From Annona cherimola (lineage: Eukaryota > Streptophyta > Magnoliopsida > Magnoliales > Annonaceae): DNA of 64,000 nt. Under the pieces are notes generated by a model, which had not been told where the DNA came from, ran no database searches, and saw nothing but the letters and a program-made list of their open reading frames with translations. The stretch spans positions 51,441,563-51,505,562 of the forward strand of contig CM059972.1 in the NCBI GenBank assembly GCA_030490835.1. The letters are read 5' to 3'. The position numbers and the translations under genes were made by a program. Of this stretch, positions 11,853-23,417 are shown piece by piece (the stretch's first letter is position 1; every line of letters starts with the position of its first letter).

Positions 11853-13206
11853 AACAGCAAGGACTAATGGGTTTAGGATCATTAGAGCCTTGGAATGATG
11901 GAGAAGAGAAGAATAGAGCAGATGAACCGAAGAAGGGATTACTTGAGATGGTGACAAGTAAACTTGAAGGATGAACAAAGGTGACACCGACGAGCCCCGA
12001 GGACACTTGATGCCTTGAAGGAGAAGCGTCATACCCCAAGCATGGAGACATAGACACGAAGATGAAGGCTGGGATGACTGGACTATGGTGGATGGAGGCG
12101 CGTTGATGCGAAAAGTCATTGATGAGCACTAAGAACGTCATTGCTGCTGCTGGTAGAAAATGTGGATGGAGATAGGCTGATGGTTGTGATGTAGGGTCGG
12201 TTGATGTGCACGAAGCATTGAAGCATTGCGAAAGTCTGCCGCCGCCGCTGGCTGTGAGCGATCAGGGAAGAGGCGGTCTATTTGGGGGAAAATTATTGGT
12301 AATGGGGATTTTGGCTTTTAGCAGCAGATTTTTTGGGGTTTTATATTTACAACCAAACCGGGTGAACTAGGTATGATCGGCATATTAGTTCGACTGCAGT
12401 TCAAAACGATTCTGGTGGTTCGTTATCATCCAACCAGACCGACACTAATTGAACTGAATCTTGGATCGATTCCTGGACAAACTTGTTTAACTGGCTGGTT
12501 CGGTTCTTACACTAGTTAGCACCTAAAATAATTAAAAATATATAATATATTAAAATAAAAATCTACTTCAAATCTAGCCGATTCACGTATAAAGGAAGGA
12601 AGAATGAGAGATGAGAGAGAGAAAGAGAAGATGGGGGTTATCAAGTTGTTCATAACCATCAATCATAATCACGTAGGTTAGTTATTATTTATTTTATGTC
12701 TTTCTTTCTAAATTAAGCAAAGATCAAAGGTAAAGATCAATTTGGACTGTTGAATTTGGGAGAAAGATTTAAGACTTGAAGGAAGGAAATTGCTATCCAT
12801 AGGATTCATATTTATTGAATCTGATGGAGGTTGCATTTTAATCTATGAATTGGGGGGTTTTTGGTACTTGAACATGGTCATGATTAGGTGTTGTTATTTG
12901 GAAAAAAATCTTGCCTAGAATTTTTTATCAAAGTGGGCCCAAATAGATCCTATATCATTAGACAACAAGAAGATGGTTTCAATCCTTCAATGCATGATGC
13001 CATGTATAATTTAGATGATCCGAACTATTAGATGTGTGTAAAATTTAATTTTATATAAAGATATGATTTAGATTACGAGTGTACCCCTTGATGAATGATT
13101 ATGATTGAGCAATTTCAATTTTATCCCAATAATAACTATATCAATAGAAATTATAATAAGTTGATCTAGACCATTGCAAATTTAATTAAAAATGTATTTT
13201 GATGAT
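11853..13206. other. Right flank of the Copia-1 target; unrecognised, partly GC-richer
   Basis: 11853-11935 completes the second tandem unit begun at 4926. Minus-strand frames of about 100 residues cover 11808-12141 but show no domain. 12210-12270 holds a GCCGCCGCC stretch. 12350-12520 is rich in AACCGG/GGTTCGG and resembles 4130-4175 in inverted orientation. 12590-12640 is GA-rich. This may be an old DNA transposon or gene relic; I cannot assign it. Confidence 0.4.
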
Positions 13207-13211
13207 CTAAA

Positions 13212-16200
13212 TGTGGCGCCTCGAACCGAAGCGTCCACATAGTTCTTACTCTAAGATCTTGTCGATTGGTAAATGTGACTCAAGATTGTTGCCCTGATCA
13301 CGCGGCGGATTCTTAATTGGAACTCGTCCAATTTTTTTTTCTTTTCTTTTATCCATCATCATTTCATGTCTTGCATTCCACACCATTCATCATCCATAAT
13401 TGACTCATCCATATCATCATAAATCATCAACTTCTCATATTATTCATAACTTCATAATTTCATACAACCAATGTCTTTTTCATTATATCCCATTAGGGTA
13501 TACATTCATATTTCAATATATAAAGGATTACATACTTTTGTAACTATGCTTCTTTCATTCGTTCATCATATCACTTACAGGCAAATCAACCTGATCTTTT
13601 TCATCACTTGGCTTTCCTTGCACCTGTCTGAGGTTGGGAAAATAAAACATGAGTTGAAACTCAATAAGCAAGCATTTTTTCTTTTGTTTAAATGCATTTC
13701 TCTCCATTTGATAGAAGACACTTACCAAGTGATCAACTACCAACGGAATAGAAACCTTTTCGTAAACCATTTTTGGAAACCTTTCATAAACCATTCATGA
13801 AAATCATTCATGTAAACTATTCGTAAATGCATTTCTCTCCATTCGATAGGAGACACTTAGCAAGTGATCAACTATTAATGGAATAGAAACCTTTTCATAA
13901 AAATAATTTCATAAACATTGGATGTGCAAATGCTTCCTTTCCATTCTTGACATAAACCTTCGTGTGCGGGTATGCTAGCCCAGGGAACATCTCACATAGC
14001 ATGGTCTAATACTCCGACTATCTCTGACTTGGCCTCATCAAGGGGAACCTCTCATCCTCTTGACGCCTATATGGTCTCCTACATGCATGACTTTTGATTT
14101 CTCTAGCATTATATACCTCTTATACTAGGTGACTTGTCATTCTCATGTAGAGAATTATTTGCACAATCCCTTAAAAACATCATTTCAAATCCATACTTTC
14201 CTTTTCAATCCATGTATGAAAATGCAATGCATTCATTCACACATAACATTCCTTTGTCTCCACCTCTGGGGAGGACGCCGTCGGCACACAGCCCATACGA
14301 CTCGGCAATAGTGAAGGGGGACCCTCTGATCCGCTTTCTACCTCCACTAAAGCCTTTTCATTATACATCATACATGTGCACATGTCCATGAACATCACAT
14401 GATATCAATATGCCGGCATGAGTTTTAATAAAAACTCATAAACATTCATCATTTCAAAACATTATAGGAATGACCACCCTTAAACACATTTCATAAATAC
14501 TTGAGAATAAAATCACATTTTCAAAGTTGTGCTTGCTTACCTCCTTAGTCTGTATCCTCCACCTTTCCCTTTCCTTTTCCTTTTCTTATACAAGAAAAAA
14601 TAATATTTATCTATATCATTCCATGTCTTAGGTTGCTTTCCATGCTTGCTTTATAACCATTCATTACCTCATTCCCATAGAGGTTAATCTTATAAAGATA
14701 TTTGGTCATTACTCATTTATATGGATTTTTATCCATAAATCCTTTAAAAATTTCATCTATATATTCTCATAAAATATAAAAATAAATTTCAATTTTTCCC
14801 AAATTCACGCTGTTTATTGTTCATAGTACTGTTTATTTCACTGTAGCAAATTACTGTTCACGATCACTGTTCATGGGTACTGTTCACCCGAGGTTACTGT
14901 TCACAGCAACGTGGGTTCCAAAAGTAAAAAATACCATGACATAGCTTATGTTTAGTATATAATGGAAAAATTCATGAATTTTGAATTTATCATCATTAAC
15001 TTGGCTAAATAAATCATTTTCTCCATATACTAAAAATCAACATAAATTCACTTAAGCATAATCCTTAATTCCAAAAATCATGAGATTAATATATCATCAT
15101 TCCAACATCATAATTATCATAATCATTCATCCTAAATCATCGTTTATCAATATTGGAGCATTATTTACATATATCATATGCTATTTTTCCGAATGCTCTA
15201 TCTTTGCTCCAAATTTTTGATGTTTTGACATAATTCCAATTAAGCATTATAAATATACTTATTTTCTTACGATTAGACATTATCTAAGTATGATTTTACC
15301 CTACTTAACATCCAAAAGAAATTTAAATAGAAATCACTTACCCGAAGTGGAGATATCCCTCTTTTTCTCACACTTTCTCTCTCTAACTTTCTCCTTTCTT
15401 TCCTTGGACGTGTGGGAGGGTTTGGGAGCTGGGATTTGCTCAAGTTGGAGCTGGGTGAATGTGCTCTTGGATGTCCACCCTTGCCTCCTATTTATAGGGT
15501 TTGATTTTTCATCAAATTGGATTTTACCCCCTTGATAAAGGTGTGAAATTGCAAATGTGTTTTTTTCCAATTTCAAAAGGTGCATGGAGCCTTGTGCAGC
15601 ACACCCTACAGCTGCTCCATCCCCCCTATGGCAGCCCTATTTTTCTGGATTTTTAATTTATTAAAATTTATTTATTTTAAGCTAATTAAATCCTAGCCCT
15701 TGATTTATGATGATGATGAATTTAAACCATTGATTTTTGGTCAAATATCCACCCACCCCCCTGCCATGCTCCTGCAATAGATGCTGTTCATTTATTATTT
15801 TGTTATTTTTTAATTATTTAATTTAATAAAAAGTCAAATGGAATTTAATGAAAAAGATACGTTACTTTTTGATCTCCATTTGACGTTTAATCTTGACCCT
15901 TGATTTGTGATTTTAATTACATCTTAACTCATTCATCATGTTCATCATGAATTTTTAACTATCCATAAAAAATTTCATCTAAATCCGACGTCTGGATTGT
16001 AAATTATGAATTTTTCTTTAATTTTCCACTAAAATCCAAAATTGGATTAAAATATAAAAAAGAATTTCTATTTCGTCCTGTAGTGATTAATCTCTTTTTC
16101 GTATTAGTGTGATTAGGTTAACCCAAGTGATTAACTCTTAATCACGTGTCTTAATCCCAAAGTTACTATTCAAGTGCACTATTCATCCGAATTTCATAAA

Positions 16201-16321
16201 TAATTATTTTAACCTCTATTCCCACATATTTTCATACTCATGAATGTATATTTTTCAAATATATTACCCAGGGTTTACAACCCTAAGATTTTATACACGT
16301 GTCTAAGATCGGGGTTTCACA
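13212..16321 (-). mobile_element. Solo LTR of the long-LTR gypsy (chromovirus) family, LTR-A
   Basis: A 3.1-kb sequence starts TGTGGCGCC and ends GTTTCACA on the + strand. It is flanked by exact CTAAA duplications (13207-13211 and 16322-16326). It aligns along its length with 43342-46858 and, more loosely, with the reverse complement of the 3' LTR 48685-52453 of the plus-strand chromovirus. There is no internal region, so this is a solo LTR left by LTR-LTR recombination. A cluster of ACTGTTCA motifs lies at 14812-14910. Confidence 0.92.
15487..15498 (-). promoter_or_regulatory. TATA box of the solo LTR
   Basis: CCTATAAATAGG on the minus strand, about 830 bp into the LTR. It is followed by a GA-rich stretch on the minus strand, and the same arrangement recurs at 46028-46043. 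Confidence 0.7.
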
Positions 16322-16326
16322 CTAAA

Positions 16327-17460
16327 TCATTGGATTAGGACTACATAACTAATGTGCTATGATATATGTGTTAAAGCTATTATTAGAATTATAATTAGTG
16401 GTTCAAATTAACAATTGCAACAATTTATAAGTTAACCTACAAAAACCATATAGTGAATCAGGAACTAAAAGGAAAAATATATGAGAAATAGGAAATAAAA
16501 TTTTTTCTAAAGACTCAATATATATTAATTAAAGGATGACCAAAATTCTACAACAAAATATTTTGTAATTTGTAAATTAAAAATATTGGAAATAAGCCTA
16601 AATAAGGCAAAATGACTGTTAAAATTAGCTGCATTAATTAAGTTTTCATAATTTCTATAGAACAAAAGTAAGGCTGATATTTTTATATAATATATATAAC
16701 ATCATGAAATCACTCAAAAATATAAATTAAATTTTAAATAAGATAATATATGTAAAAATTAATGTGATTTAGACCACCCCTAAACAACATACCCTATCTA
16801 GCAAAATAAAAATATATGAACAAATATACACAGTTTAGTGTTTTATACTGAAATTATTTTATTTAAGCAATTAATGTAGTTATTGATTTATGTTAGAAGT
16901 TTCAGGCTTAAAATCTTTGGTTTGATTATAAACAAAAATCAAGAGATCTTAGTTTAGCAAATATCGACAGATTGAGGAATAATTAATATAAAATTTTAAG
17001 CTCAAAATAATAATTATCCAATTAGTTGAAATATAATTACTGAGTAGATTCATGTAGAAAATTTTATTAAATATTTGAAGAATATTAGAAATTAAATTAG
17101 GTACAAATAGACTTCTGAAATTTAAAGTGATTAAGGGAGGGTCCGCTTATGATCATATTAAGTTTCAAAGATAAAATAATTATTAATAGGAATTAATACT
17201 ATTATAATGATGTTTAGTAGTTAAAATTGAATATTTATAAAATAAGGTTGAATACAATGCAAAAAATACAAATTGAAAGCTAAAGGAGTAATTTGAATTA
17301 TAAGGGTCACTTTTATTAAACTTGTTTAGATAATATTTTATGTAATCTCATTTATTTTTTTTACCTTGATTGTCGATGCTAAAATTATTATGTTCATTGT
17401 ACTTAGCATTATCTTTTAATTAGAAGACAAATCTTTATTAAAATCAAAGATGTCATGGAG
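16327..17460. other. AT-rich spacer, nothing recognised
   Basis: Very AT-rich, dense in stops in all frames, with no repeat termini or RNA gene seen. Confidence 0.55.
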
Positions 17461-17914
17461 GGGAATTTACACCATAAATCCTCTAGCTTTGGATATTAGC
17501 ATTTTGGACCCCAAAGTCCATGTATTAGCATATTAAACCCTACAAAGTTTTTATTTTGCATTTTAAACCCTTACCCCTTTTAGTATTAAAAAACATTGTT
17601 AAGCCTATGTGTATATAAAAAAATACCCTTATATCTATATGAAAGTAAAGTAGTCATGACCAAAAATCAACAATATTTTCTTGAGTGTCATCACCTCCTT
17701 AGAATTGTGTGACCCCATCACGCCGATGATGTTGTCTTTTGACCATCGTCGTCTTGTTTTTGTATGAATATAAGGATATTTTTAATATTACATATGAATT
17801 TTAATGGTGTTTTTTAATGTCGTAAGGGGTGAGAGTTTAAAATACAAAGACCGAAACTTCATAGTATCTAATATGCTAATATGCAAAGTTAGAGGGTTTA
17901 TAGCTCAAATTCCC
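17461..17914. mobile_element. Foldback MITE with long terminal inverted repeats
   Basis: The ends are imperfect inverted repeats: the left arm starts GGGAATTTACACCATAAATC and the right arm, read in reverse complement, starts GGGAATTTGAGCTATAAACC. Pairing continues inward through TTAGCATATT, ACCCTTACCCCTT and ATTAAAAAACA, giving arms of roughly 150-180 bp around a short loop. There is no coding capacity. No clear target duplication was found, so the superfamily (Mutator-like or other) is undetermined. Confidence 0.75.
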
Positions 17915-19118
17915 TTATCATAGTCATGTATATATATTCATATGTAAATTATGAATAAATAAGTTATTGCAATGAAAAGTATATTTTAAAATTAGTTAGT
18001 TCAAATACAATAATGTTCAAAGAGTTTATTATTGATAGATTTCAACTTCTATTGTTTTGAGCATATCCCAAAACCAAGATTGAAACCAATGCCAACTTAG
18101 TCCGAACTCGACTCGAACTCATAGTCTAATATTAGGATTAAGGTATTAGTTTAGCTCAACCCAGTAAACTTAGGGTTAAAGTTTACCTAAATCCAATACA
18201 ACATGACTTGAATTGCACCCTAATTAAACCCTTGGACAAAAAACCATATAAAATCAGAGCTCCAACTTTGGCAAGGAAAATCCATTGCAGATGATAATGA
18301 AATCCTCCAGTAAAACCGTCACTACCATCGAAAGCCAGCCATGGAGCCATAGTTGTTGACATCGATATACCAAAATGATACCTACCGATTAGCACAACTA
18401 CCATTACATGCGCTCCGTAAAATTAGGCTAGACCAATGTGCTAGTGCACGCCACTATCTTCAATGTGTTGTTGGTTATGTCAAGTTTCCCTTGTTAGCTC
18501 ATGTGTTGGCAAAGCTAAAAACCAATTTAAAACTTTTCACTCCTAACAACTATCTTATTTTTAATCATTTATTCCCATTTTTCTATACAACTATCCTATT
18601 TTTCAATTATTTCTACATAGCTAACTACACAACCAACCTATCTATTTTAATAAGGAAACATTTGTATAATTTGTATTTTGTGTTGTTTATGAGAGGGGGT
18701 GGGAGTAAGAAATGAAATATTTTAAAAATTGTGTGATTAATAAGAAGTAATAGGGATAAAGTTGGAATAAATAGGTTTGTTGGAGAGAAATTGGTAGAAA
18801 AATGATTGGTATATATGGGTAAAAATAGAAGAATATGATTATTAATTGATGAATCAATGACCTCGGTAAGTGTGTTGCCACACAATGCAATCCCACACTG
18901 TATGGGGGAATTAACAAATGAGCCTTTATTCTCTTTACTTTTCATCATTACCCCTATCAAATCCATCAATTTTTACCAATTAAAAATCCATGAAAAGTTT
19001 TATCACCTCCCAAACACACCCTTAATGTCAATCTCATAGCCTACACTAGCAAAAAATAATAATAATAAGGACCAAGCACAATGGCACATCTGAAAATTCA
19101 GGCACCATCAATATTTGC
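17915..19118. other. AT-rich spacer, nothing recognised
   Basis: Short open frames only, without domains. No inverted or direct terminal repeats could be paired with confidence. Confidence 0.5.
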
Positions 19119-19792
19119 TAGGGGTGCAACACCGGCTTATGAAACTGGGGTTCACCTTAACCCTAACTGTAATCTTATTTATAAAAAACTAAATCTAACC
19201 TTAACCCTAACCCTATTTGTAAACATTAAACTCTAACTCTATTTTTGAAAATCGGGTTCAAATTGAGTTTTAGGTATAGATTTATGTTGATAAATTTACA
19301 TTTTATCTAAGAGTAATAAATTTAAAATTTCATATAAATATACAATAATAACATATCATGTAAGGAAACATAATAATATATAGTTCAACTACAATTTTTT
19401 TTTAAAAAATAGTAATATAAAGAATATTTCTAGAAAAATTTAACATAAAATAAGATGAAGGAATAAAATTAATGAATGTAAAAGTAAATGATAGAAATAA
19501 AAGATAAATAAAAATAAAAATAATAGATTTTATTTATAATATAATTACAATATATCAAACATGTATTCAAATATAAATATAAATAACATAAATATGCAAA
19601 GTATAAAGAAACATTGTTTATATGTTTTGCATATAATACATTTTATAATTAAACACAAAATGAGAAATTGGGATCAAGTTCATTTAAACTCTAATCCTAC
19701 CATATTTATAAATCGGGTTCTTTGGACTCGGTTGGGAAAAAGCAAGTTCAAATACAGTTGGAAATCAGGTTCAGCGGGTCGGGTTCGGGCTC
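19119..19792 (+). mobile_element. Possible left part of a hAT-like element
   Basis: It begins TAGGGGTGCAACACCGG, similar to common plant hAT-type ends. The right part is rich in CGGGTTCGGG/CGGGTT motifs often found near such ends, and it includes telomere-like CCCTAACCCTA at about 19205. The matching right end is not visible because LTR-A starts at 19793. This is a weak assignment. Confidence 0.3.
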
Positions 19793-20637
19793 TGTGGCGC
19801 CCCTGACATGAGGTGTCGGAGCCTTACTCCAAGATCATTTTTTATTGGTAAATATGATATAGGATTGTTACCCTAACCACGAGGCGGGTTCTTGAATTGA
19901 ATCTCGTTCAAATTTTTTTCTTTTCTTTTTTTTTTTTAACATAAACATTCACACATTTGGAATCATTCGCACTTATCATTTACACCATATCACTTACTCA
20001 TTTTCATCAATGGTTCTATCGACTTGATTATGACATTTTCATTCAAAACATACATAATCTGACCATTTCAAGTCCAATACAATCTTTCCATCCATTCAAA
20101 GCATACAAGCACATGCAATTCACCTTTTCCTGCCTTAGTTATATCATATCTACATAAGACATCTCATAAAATATTCATAGGTAAATCAACCTAATCTTTT
20201 CGATCACTTGGCCTTCCTTGCACCTGTCTAAGGTTAGGAAAACAAAACATGAGTCGAAACTCTATAAGCAAGCATTTTTCATTTTAATGTAAATGTATTT
20301 CTCTCCATTCGGTAGGAGACTTATCAAGCGATCAACTATCATCGGAACAGAAACATTTTTCATATAAACATTTCATGTAAACCTTTCATACAAACCTTTC
20401 ATGAAAACCTTATCAATCCCAACTTTGGGTATTTCATAAATATTAGATGTGCAAATGCATCATTTTCATTTATGACATAATCCTACATGTGAGGGCATGC
20501 AAGCCTGGGGAACATCCTTTCGTAACATGATCCTTTCCATCCATGACGCCGAACTTTTCGACTTGGCCTTATCAAGGGGGACATTTGGTCCTCTTGCTAT
20601 CTCGACTAGTCTACATGATTTCCATTCCATGCATGAC
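19793..20637 (-). mobile_element. LTR-A copy 3, first segment (split by Athila-1)
   Basis: It starts TGTGGCGCCCC and carries LTR-A landmarks in order: TTACTCCAAGATC, GGCGGGTTCTT, CATTTGG/CACCTGTCTAAGGTTAGG and TTATCAAGCGATCAACTATC. It ends with CATGCATGAC, where Athila-1 inserted. The sequence resumes at 55048 (ATGACTTTCAATC). In the intact copy the same place reads CATGCATGACTTTTG (about 14085). Confidence 0.85.
20633..20637. repeat. Target-site duplication of Athila-1 (left), ATGAC
   Basis: ATGAC directly before the LTR start TGACGAG; repeated at 55048-55052 after the far LTR, 34 kb away. Confidence 0.9.
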
Positions 20638-21614
20638 TGACGAGTTGCGTATATGTCAATTAAAAAGCTCGCTTTTAACGTAAGTACACGTGCCGAATCG
20701 AGTAATAAAGAATGAGTAGAGTATCGTTCCCATGAGTAATTTGTTTAACCGGGGTCATTAATCAGTTTAATTGCTTTCGGTGAGTGGCAAATTCTGAGTT
20801 TTGAATTTAAAACTAAAACTATCAAATGTGATAAGAAAATAGAACAGAGTCCGCAGAATAACTAAAATACTAGAAACGAGTATATCAATCGGGGATGGCA
20901 GATGGATAGCTCGGAATCTTTGAATCTAAACTATATTGCATTGGTTCCTTTTCATTAGATTGTCTCGAATTTACTAGTCCAAGTTCAATAATCTTTATAT
21001 CTATGTTTTCCAACGTATATAAAGCTAATTACACCCTATTCAATTGCTATGTTCCCATGCCATTAAATAAAGTGGAATTGATAAGTTCATAACCCGTTTG
21101 TTGACTACATAGGGTTTAACAGTATATTCCTATCCATTAAACAACTCCTCTTAACCAAGAGAAAACCTATGCCCTACACATGGATCTAGCAGAGATTTTT
21201 CTTTTTTAAGGATTAATCAAGCAATTATATAATCTTACAAGGTAGCTAATCTTGTAAAAAACATTAAACCTCATATGCAAGGGTAAATCACACACGCAAT
21301 CATATAGAAAATCAAATATTTATTCCTGAATCTTAAAGAACCAATACAATATAGTTAGATGTCAATTCATCCTAACTATCCATCTAAAGAAAATTTAGTT
21401 CAAAGACATGATATAAAAATCTTTTACATCCATTTTTGTAAGTATCCAAAAAAGCAGAGAGAAAAATAGAAGGATGAAGTGAAAACTGATTTTCCGACGG
21501 TTTCCACCAACAGGCTTGAATCTTCTCTTCAATCCGGGCTTAGATCGAGTTCGTTCCTTCTTTGGGTGTCTATTCTGTCTCCGCTCTCCCTTTCGCGCGC
21601 AAACCCTTAGGTTT

Positions 21615-21624
21615 CTATTTATAA
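21615..21624 (-). promoter_or_regulatory. TATA box of Athila-1 3' LTR
   Basis: TTATAAATAG on the minus strand, followed by AAACCTAAGGGTTT. Conserved at 54367-54376 and 58395-58404. Confidence 0.75.
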
Positions 21625-21675
21625 TGTTGATTTGCGCAGCACACGTACAGAAATCCGCACGTACGGATGCATAGT

Positions 21676-22016
21676 GGTGCCTAGGCGCCAACTCTGCGTG
21701 TGCTGGGTAACTTAGAAACCTTTTTGGAAGCCCTAGGAATTCATGCCTTGGTGCCTAGGCACCCCTAGCTGGCGCCTAGGCGCCAACTCCCTGGATGTTT
21801 CATGACTTGAAAACTCTTCGAGGTAGCTATGTGATCATGCCACGGCGCCTAGGCGCCAACTCCCTGGAAGCTATTGTATCTTGTGACCTCAAAACCCTTT
21901 TAGACCTGTCTGCATGTTGGTAAGGTGGCGCCTAGGCGTCAACTCCCTGGAAGCTTTTGTTGCTGGATGTCGGAGATTTTGGCAAAAGCCTGTAGGGTGG
22001 CGCCTGGGCGCCAAAC
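21676..22016 (-). promoter_or_regulatory. U3 palindrome array, GGCGCCTAGGCGCC type
   Basis: Perfect 14-bp palindromes lie at 21771-21784 and 21844-21857. Imperfect ones occur near 21677, 21750, 21926 and 22003. Each copy is usually followed by CAACTCCCTGGAAGC, so these are short diverged repeats about 70-90 bp apart. The array lies just upstream of the TATA box, where enhancer repeats of LTRs are usually found. Its role is inferred. Confidence 0.6.
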
Positions 22017-22287
22017 CCATGCTCTCTCACTTGACTCTGTTCTACATTTGACTTTCCCGCACGCCTGTGAATTTGCCCGTCCTTCTTGTAAAAAATGAAT
22101 AAACCAAATAAATGAACTAAAAATGCCTAATTTATGCCAAAAATGCATAAAAATCATATAATGCTCCTAAAATGCAGAGCGAGTGAAAATTAAGCTAAAT
22201 GAATGCAAACTAAGCCTAATCTCTCAGACTAATGCGCAAATATAGTCTGAAATGGGTCATGATAACTCACATTTTTACGAGTTGTCA

Positions 22288-22300
22288 CACGCCCAAACTT
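22288..22300 (-). promoter_or_regulatory. Athila-1 polypurine tract
   Basis: AAGTTTGGGCGTG on the minus strand directly before the 3' LTR. The Athila-2 copy reads AAGTTTGGGGGTG. TTTGGGG-type tracts are usual in this lineage. Confidence 0.75.
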
Positions 22301-23417
22301 AAATTTTGCTAGTCCTTGAGCAACACATGCAAACACAATGAATGAATGAACGAATAAATGAACCTGTCAACTCAACCTGCTTCCCATTATGCTTTGATCA
22401 ATCCATTTATCTGTTCAACAAGGTCAAGAATAATCTAAACTTGAAAAATCATTCATTATACAAAATAGGGCATGCATTTTCCTTCTTAAACCAAGTTACA
22501 TGTGAGTGACAAAATTTCCTAGTACATGGTCATAATTCACTATGCTAATCTTCCACTTGATCAGAAAAACTGGTTGAAAAATCAATGAAAACAGGCGAAC
22601 CAAGGTTTAAGCCGAACTAATTGGTCACAGAAAATGGTAATCATTCACTGAATTCAATTTTTGCCCGACTGCACATTCTTTCCCCCCAAACTTATTACAA
22701 AATTTTCCTCACCATATTTCAGGATATCTGGAGATCTCTCTTTTTTTTCTTTTTTTTTGGCTCCCCTCACCATATTTCAGAATATCTGGGGAGAATTTTG
22801 ATTTTAAAGAGTTATTACTGTGATTTTCCTTTGCATTTTTTTGCGAACCTTGCCATTTGTTGATGCCAAGTCTCGGTTACTCAGCTTAGGTCAATCACCC
22901 CCTTTTTATTGTTCTGATGCCTTGTTAGGGGTACTAAACATGCTTGTGTAATTTTTGTGAAATATTACCATTTCTGAACCCATTAATTCCCTTAAAGTAC
23001 TTGGTTAGCATTTATTTAATTCAGTTCTTATCATCTCAGTCTGGAAGATTGACATATAATTGAATTAGAACAATATACTATGAAATCCTTTTAATTCTTT
23101 CACATGTCAATTGCAACTTGCTTTTATACTTGGTCCTTGATCTAAATTACCCATTTTTCATGAATTCAATTTCAAGTCAACATTATTCATAACCTTGCAC
23201 ATTTTCAATAAGATGAATTGAACAAAGATAACTTTCATTAGCTGGAGTTGACATAATATGCAACATAAAGAAAACATGAAAAACTAACCTATGGTCGAGA
23301 ATTATACACCCCCCAAACTTGAGAGATACATTGTCCTCAATGCATGATGACCTAATAAAGAAAATGTAAAGTAAAATAAAACAAAAATAAAGAAAAATGG
23401 AAGGGACCAGGACTCCC
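22301..23417 (-). other. Athila-1 3' untranslated region
   Basis: Non-coding. It holds a short direct repeat, CCTCACCATATTTCAGGATATCTGG / CCTCACCATATTTCAGAATATCTGG in outline, at about 22710 and 22766, separated by a T-rich run. The left 600 bp is shared with Athila-2 (58941-59543). Confidence 0.7.

Larger units (their letters stand above)
20638..22287 (-). repeat. Athila-1 3' LTR
   Basis: It begins TGACGAGTTGCG and ends ACGAGTTGTCA on the + strand, so the termini are TGAC...GTCA. TATA box at 21615-21624. 21676-22016, upstream of the TATA box on the coding strand, holds an array of GGCGCCTAGGCGCC-type palindromes. Confidence 0.93.

Noticed and set aside
18183..18404. 73-residue minus-strand frame as a small gene
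   Set aside because: No domain, no conserved neighbour and no regulatory context in AT-rich spacer.
18500..19040. Possible MITE ending in CCCAAACACACCC
   Set aside because: No matching inverted end could be found upstream.
19158..19215. Interstitial telomere (CCCTAA repeats)
   Set aside because: Only two or three imperfect units within a CCTAAC-rich stretch; too few for a telomeric array.
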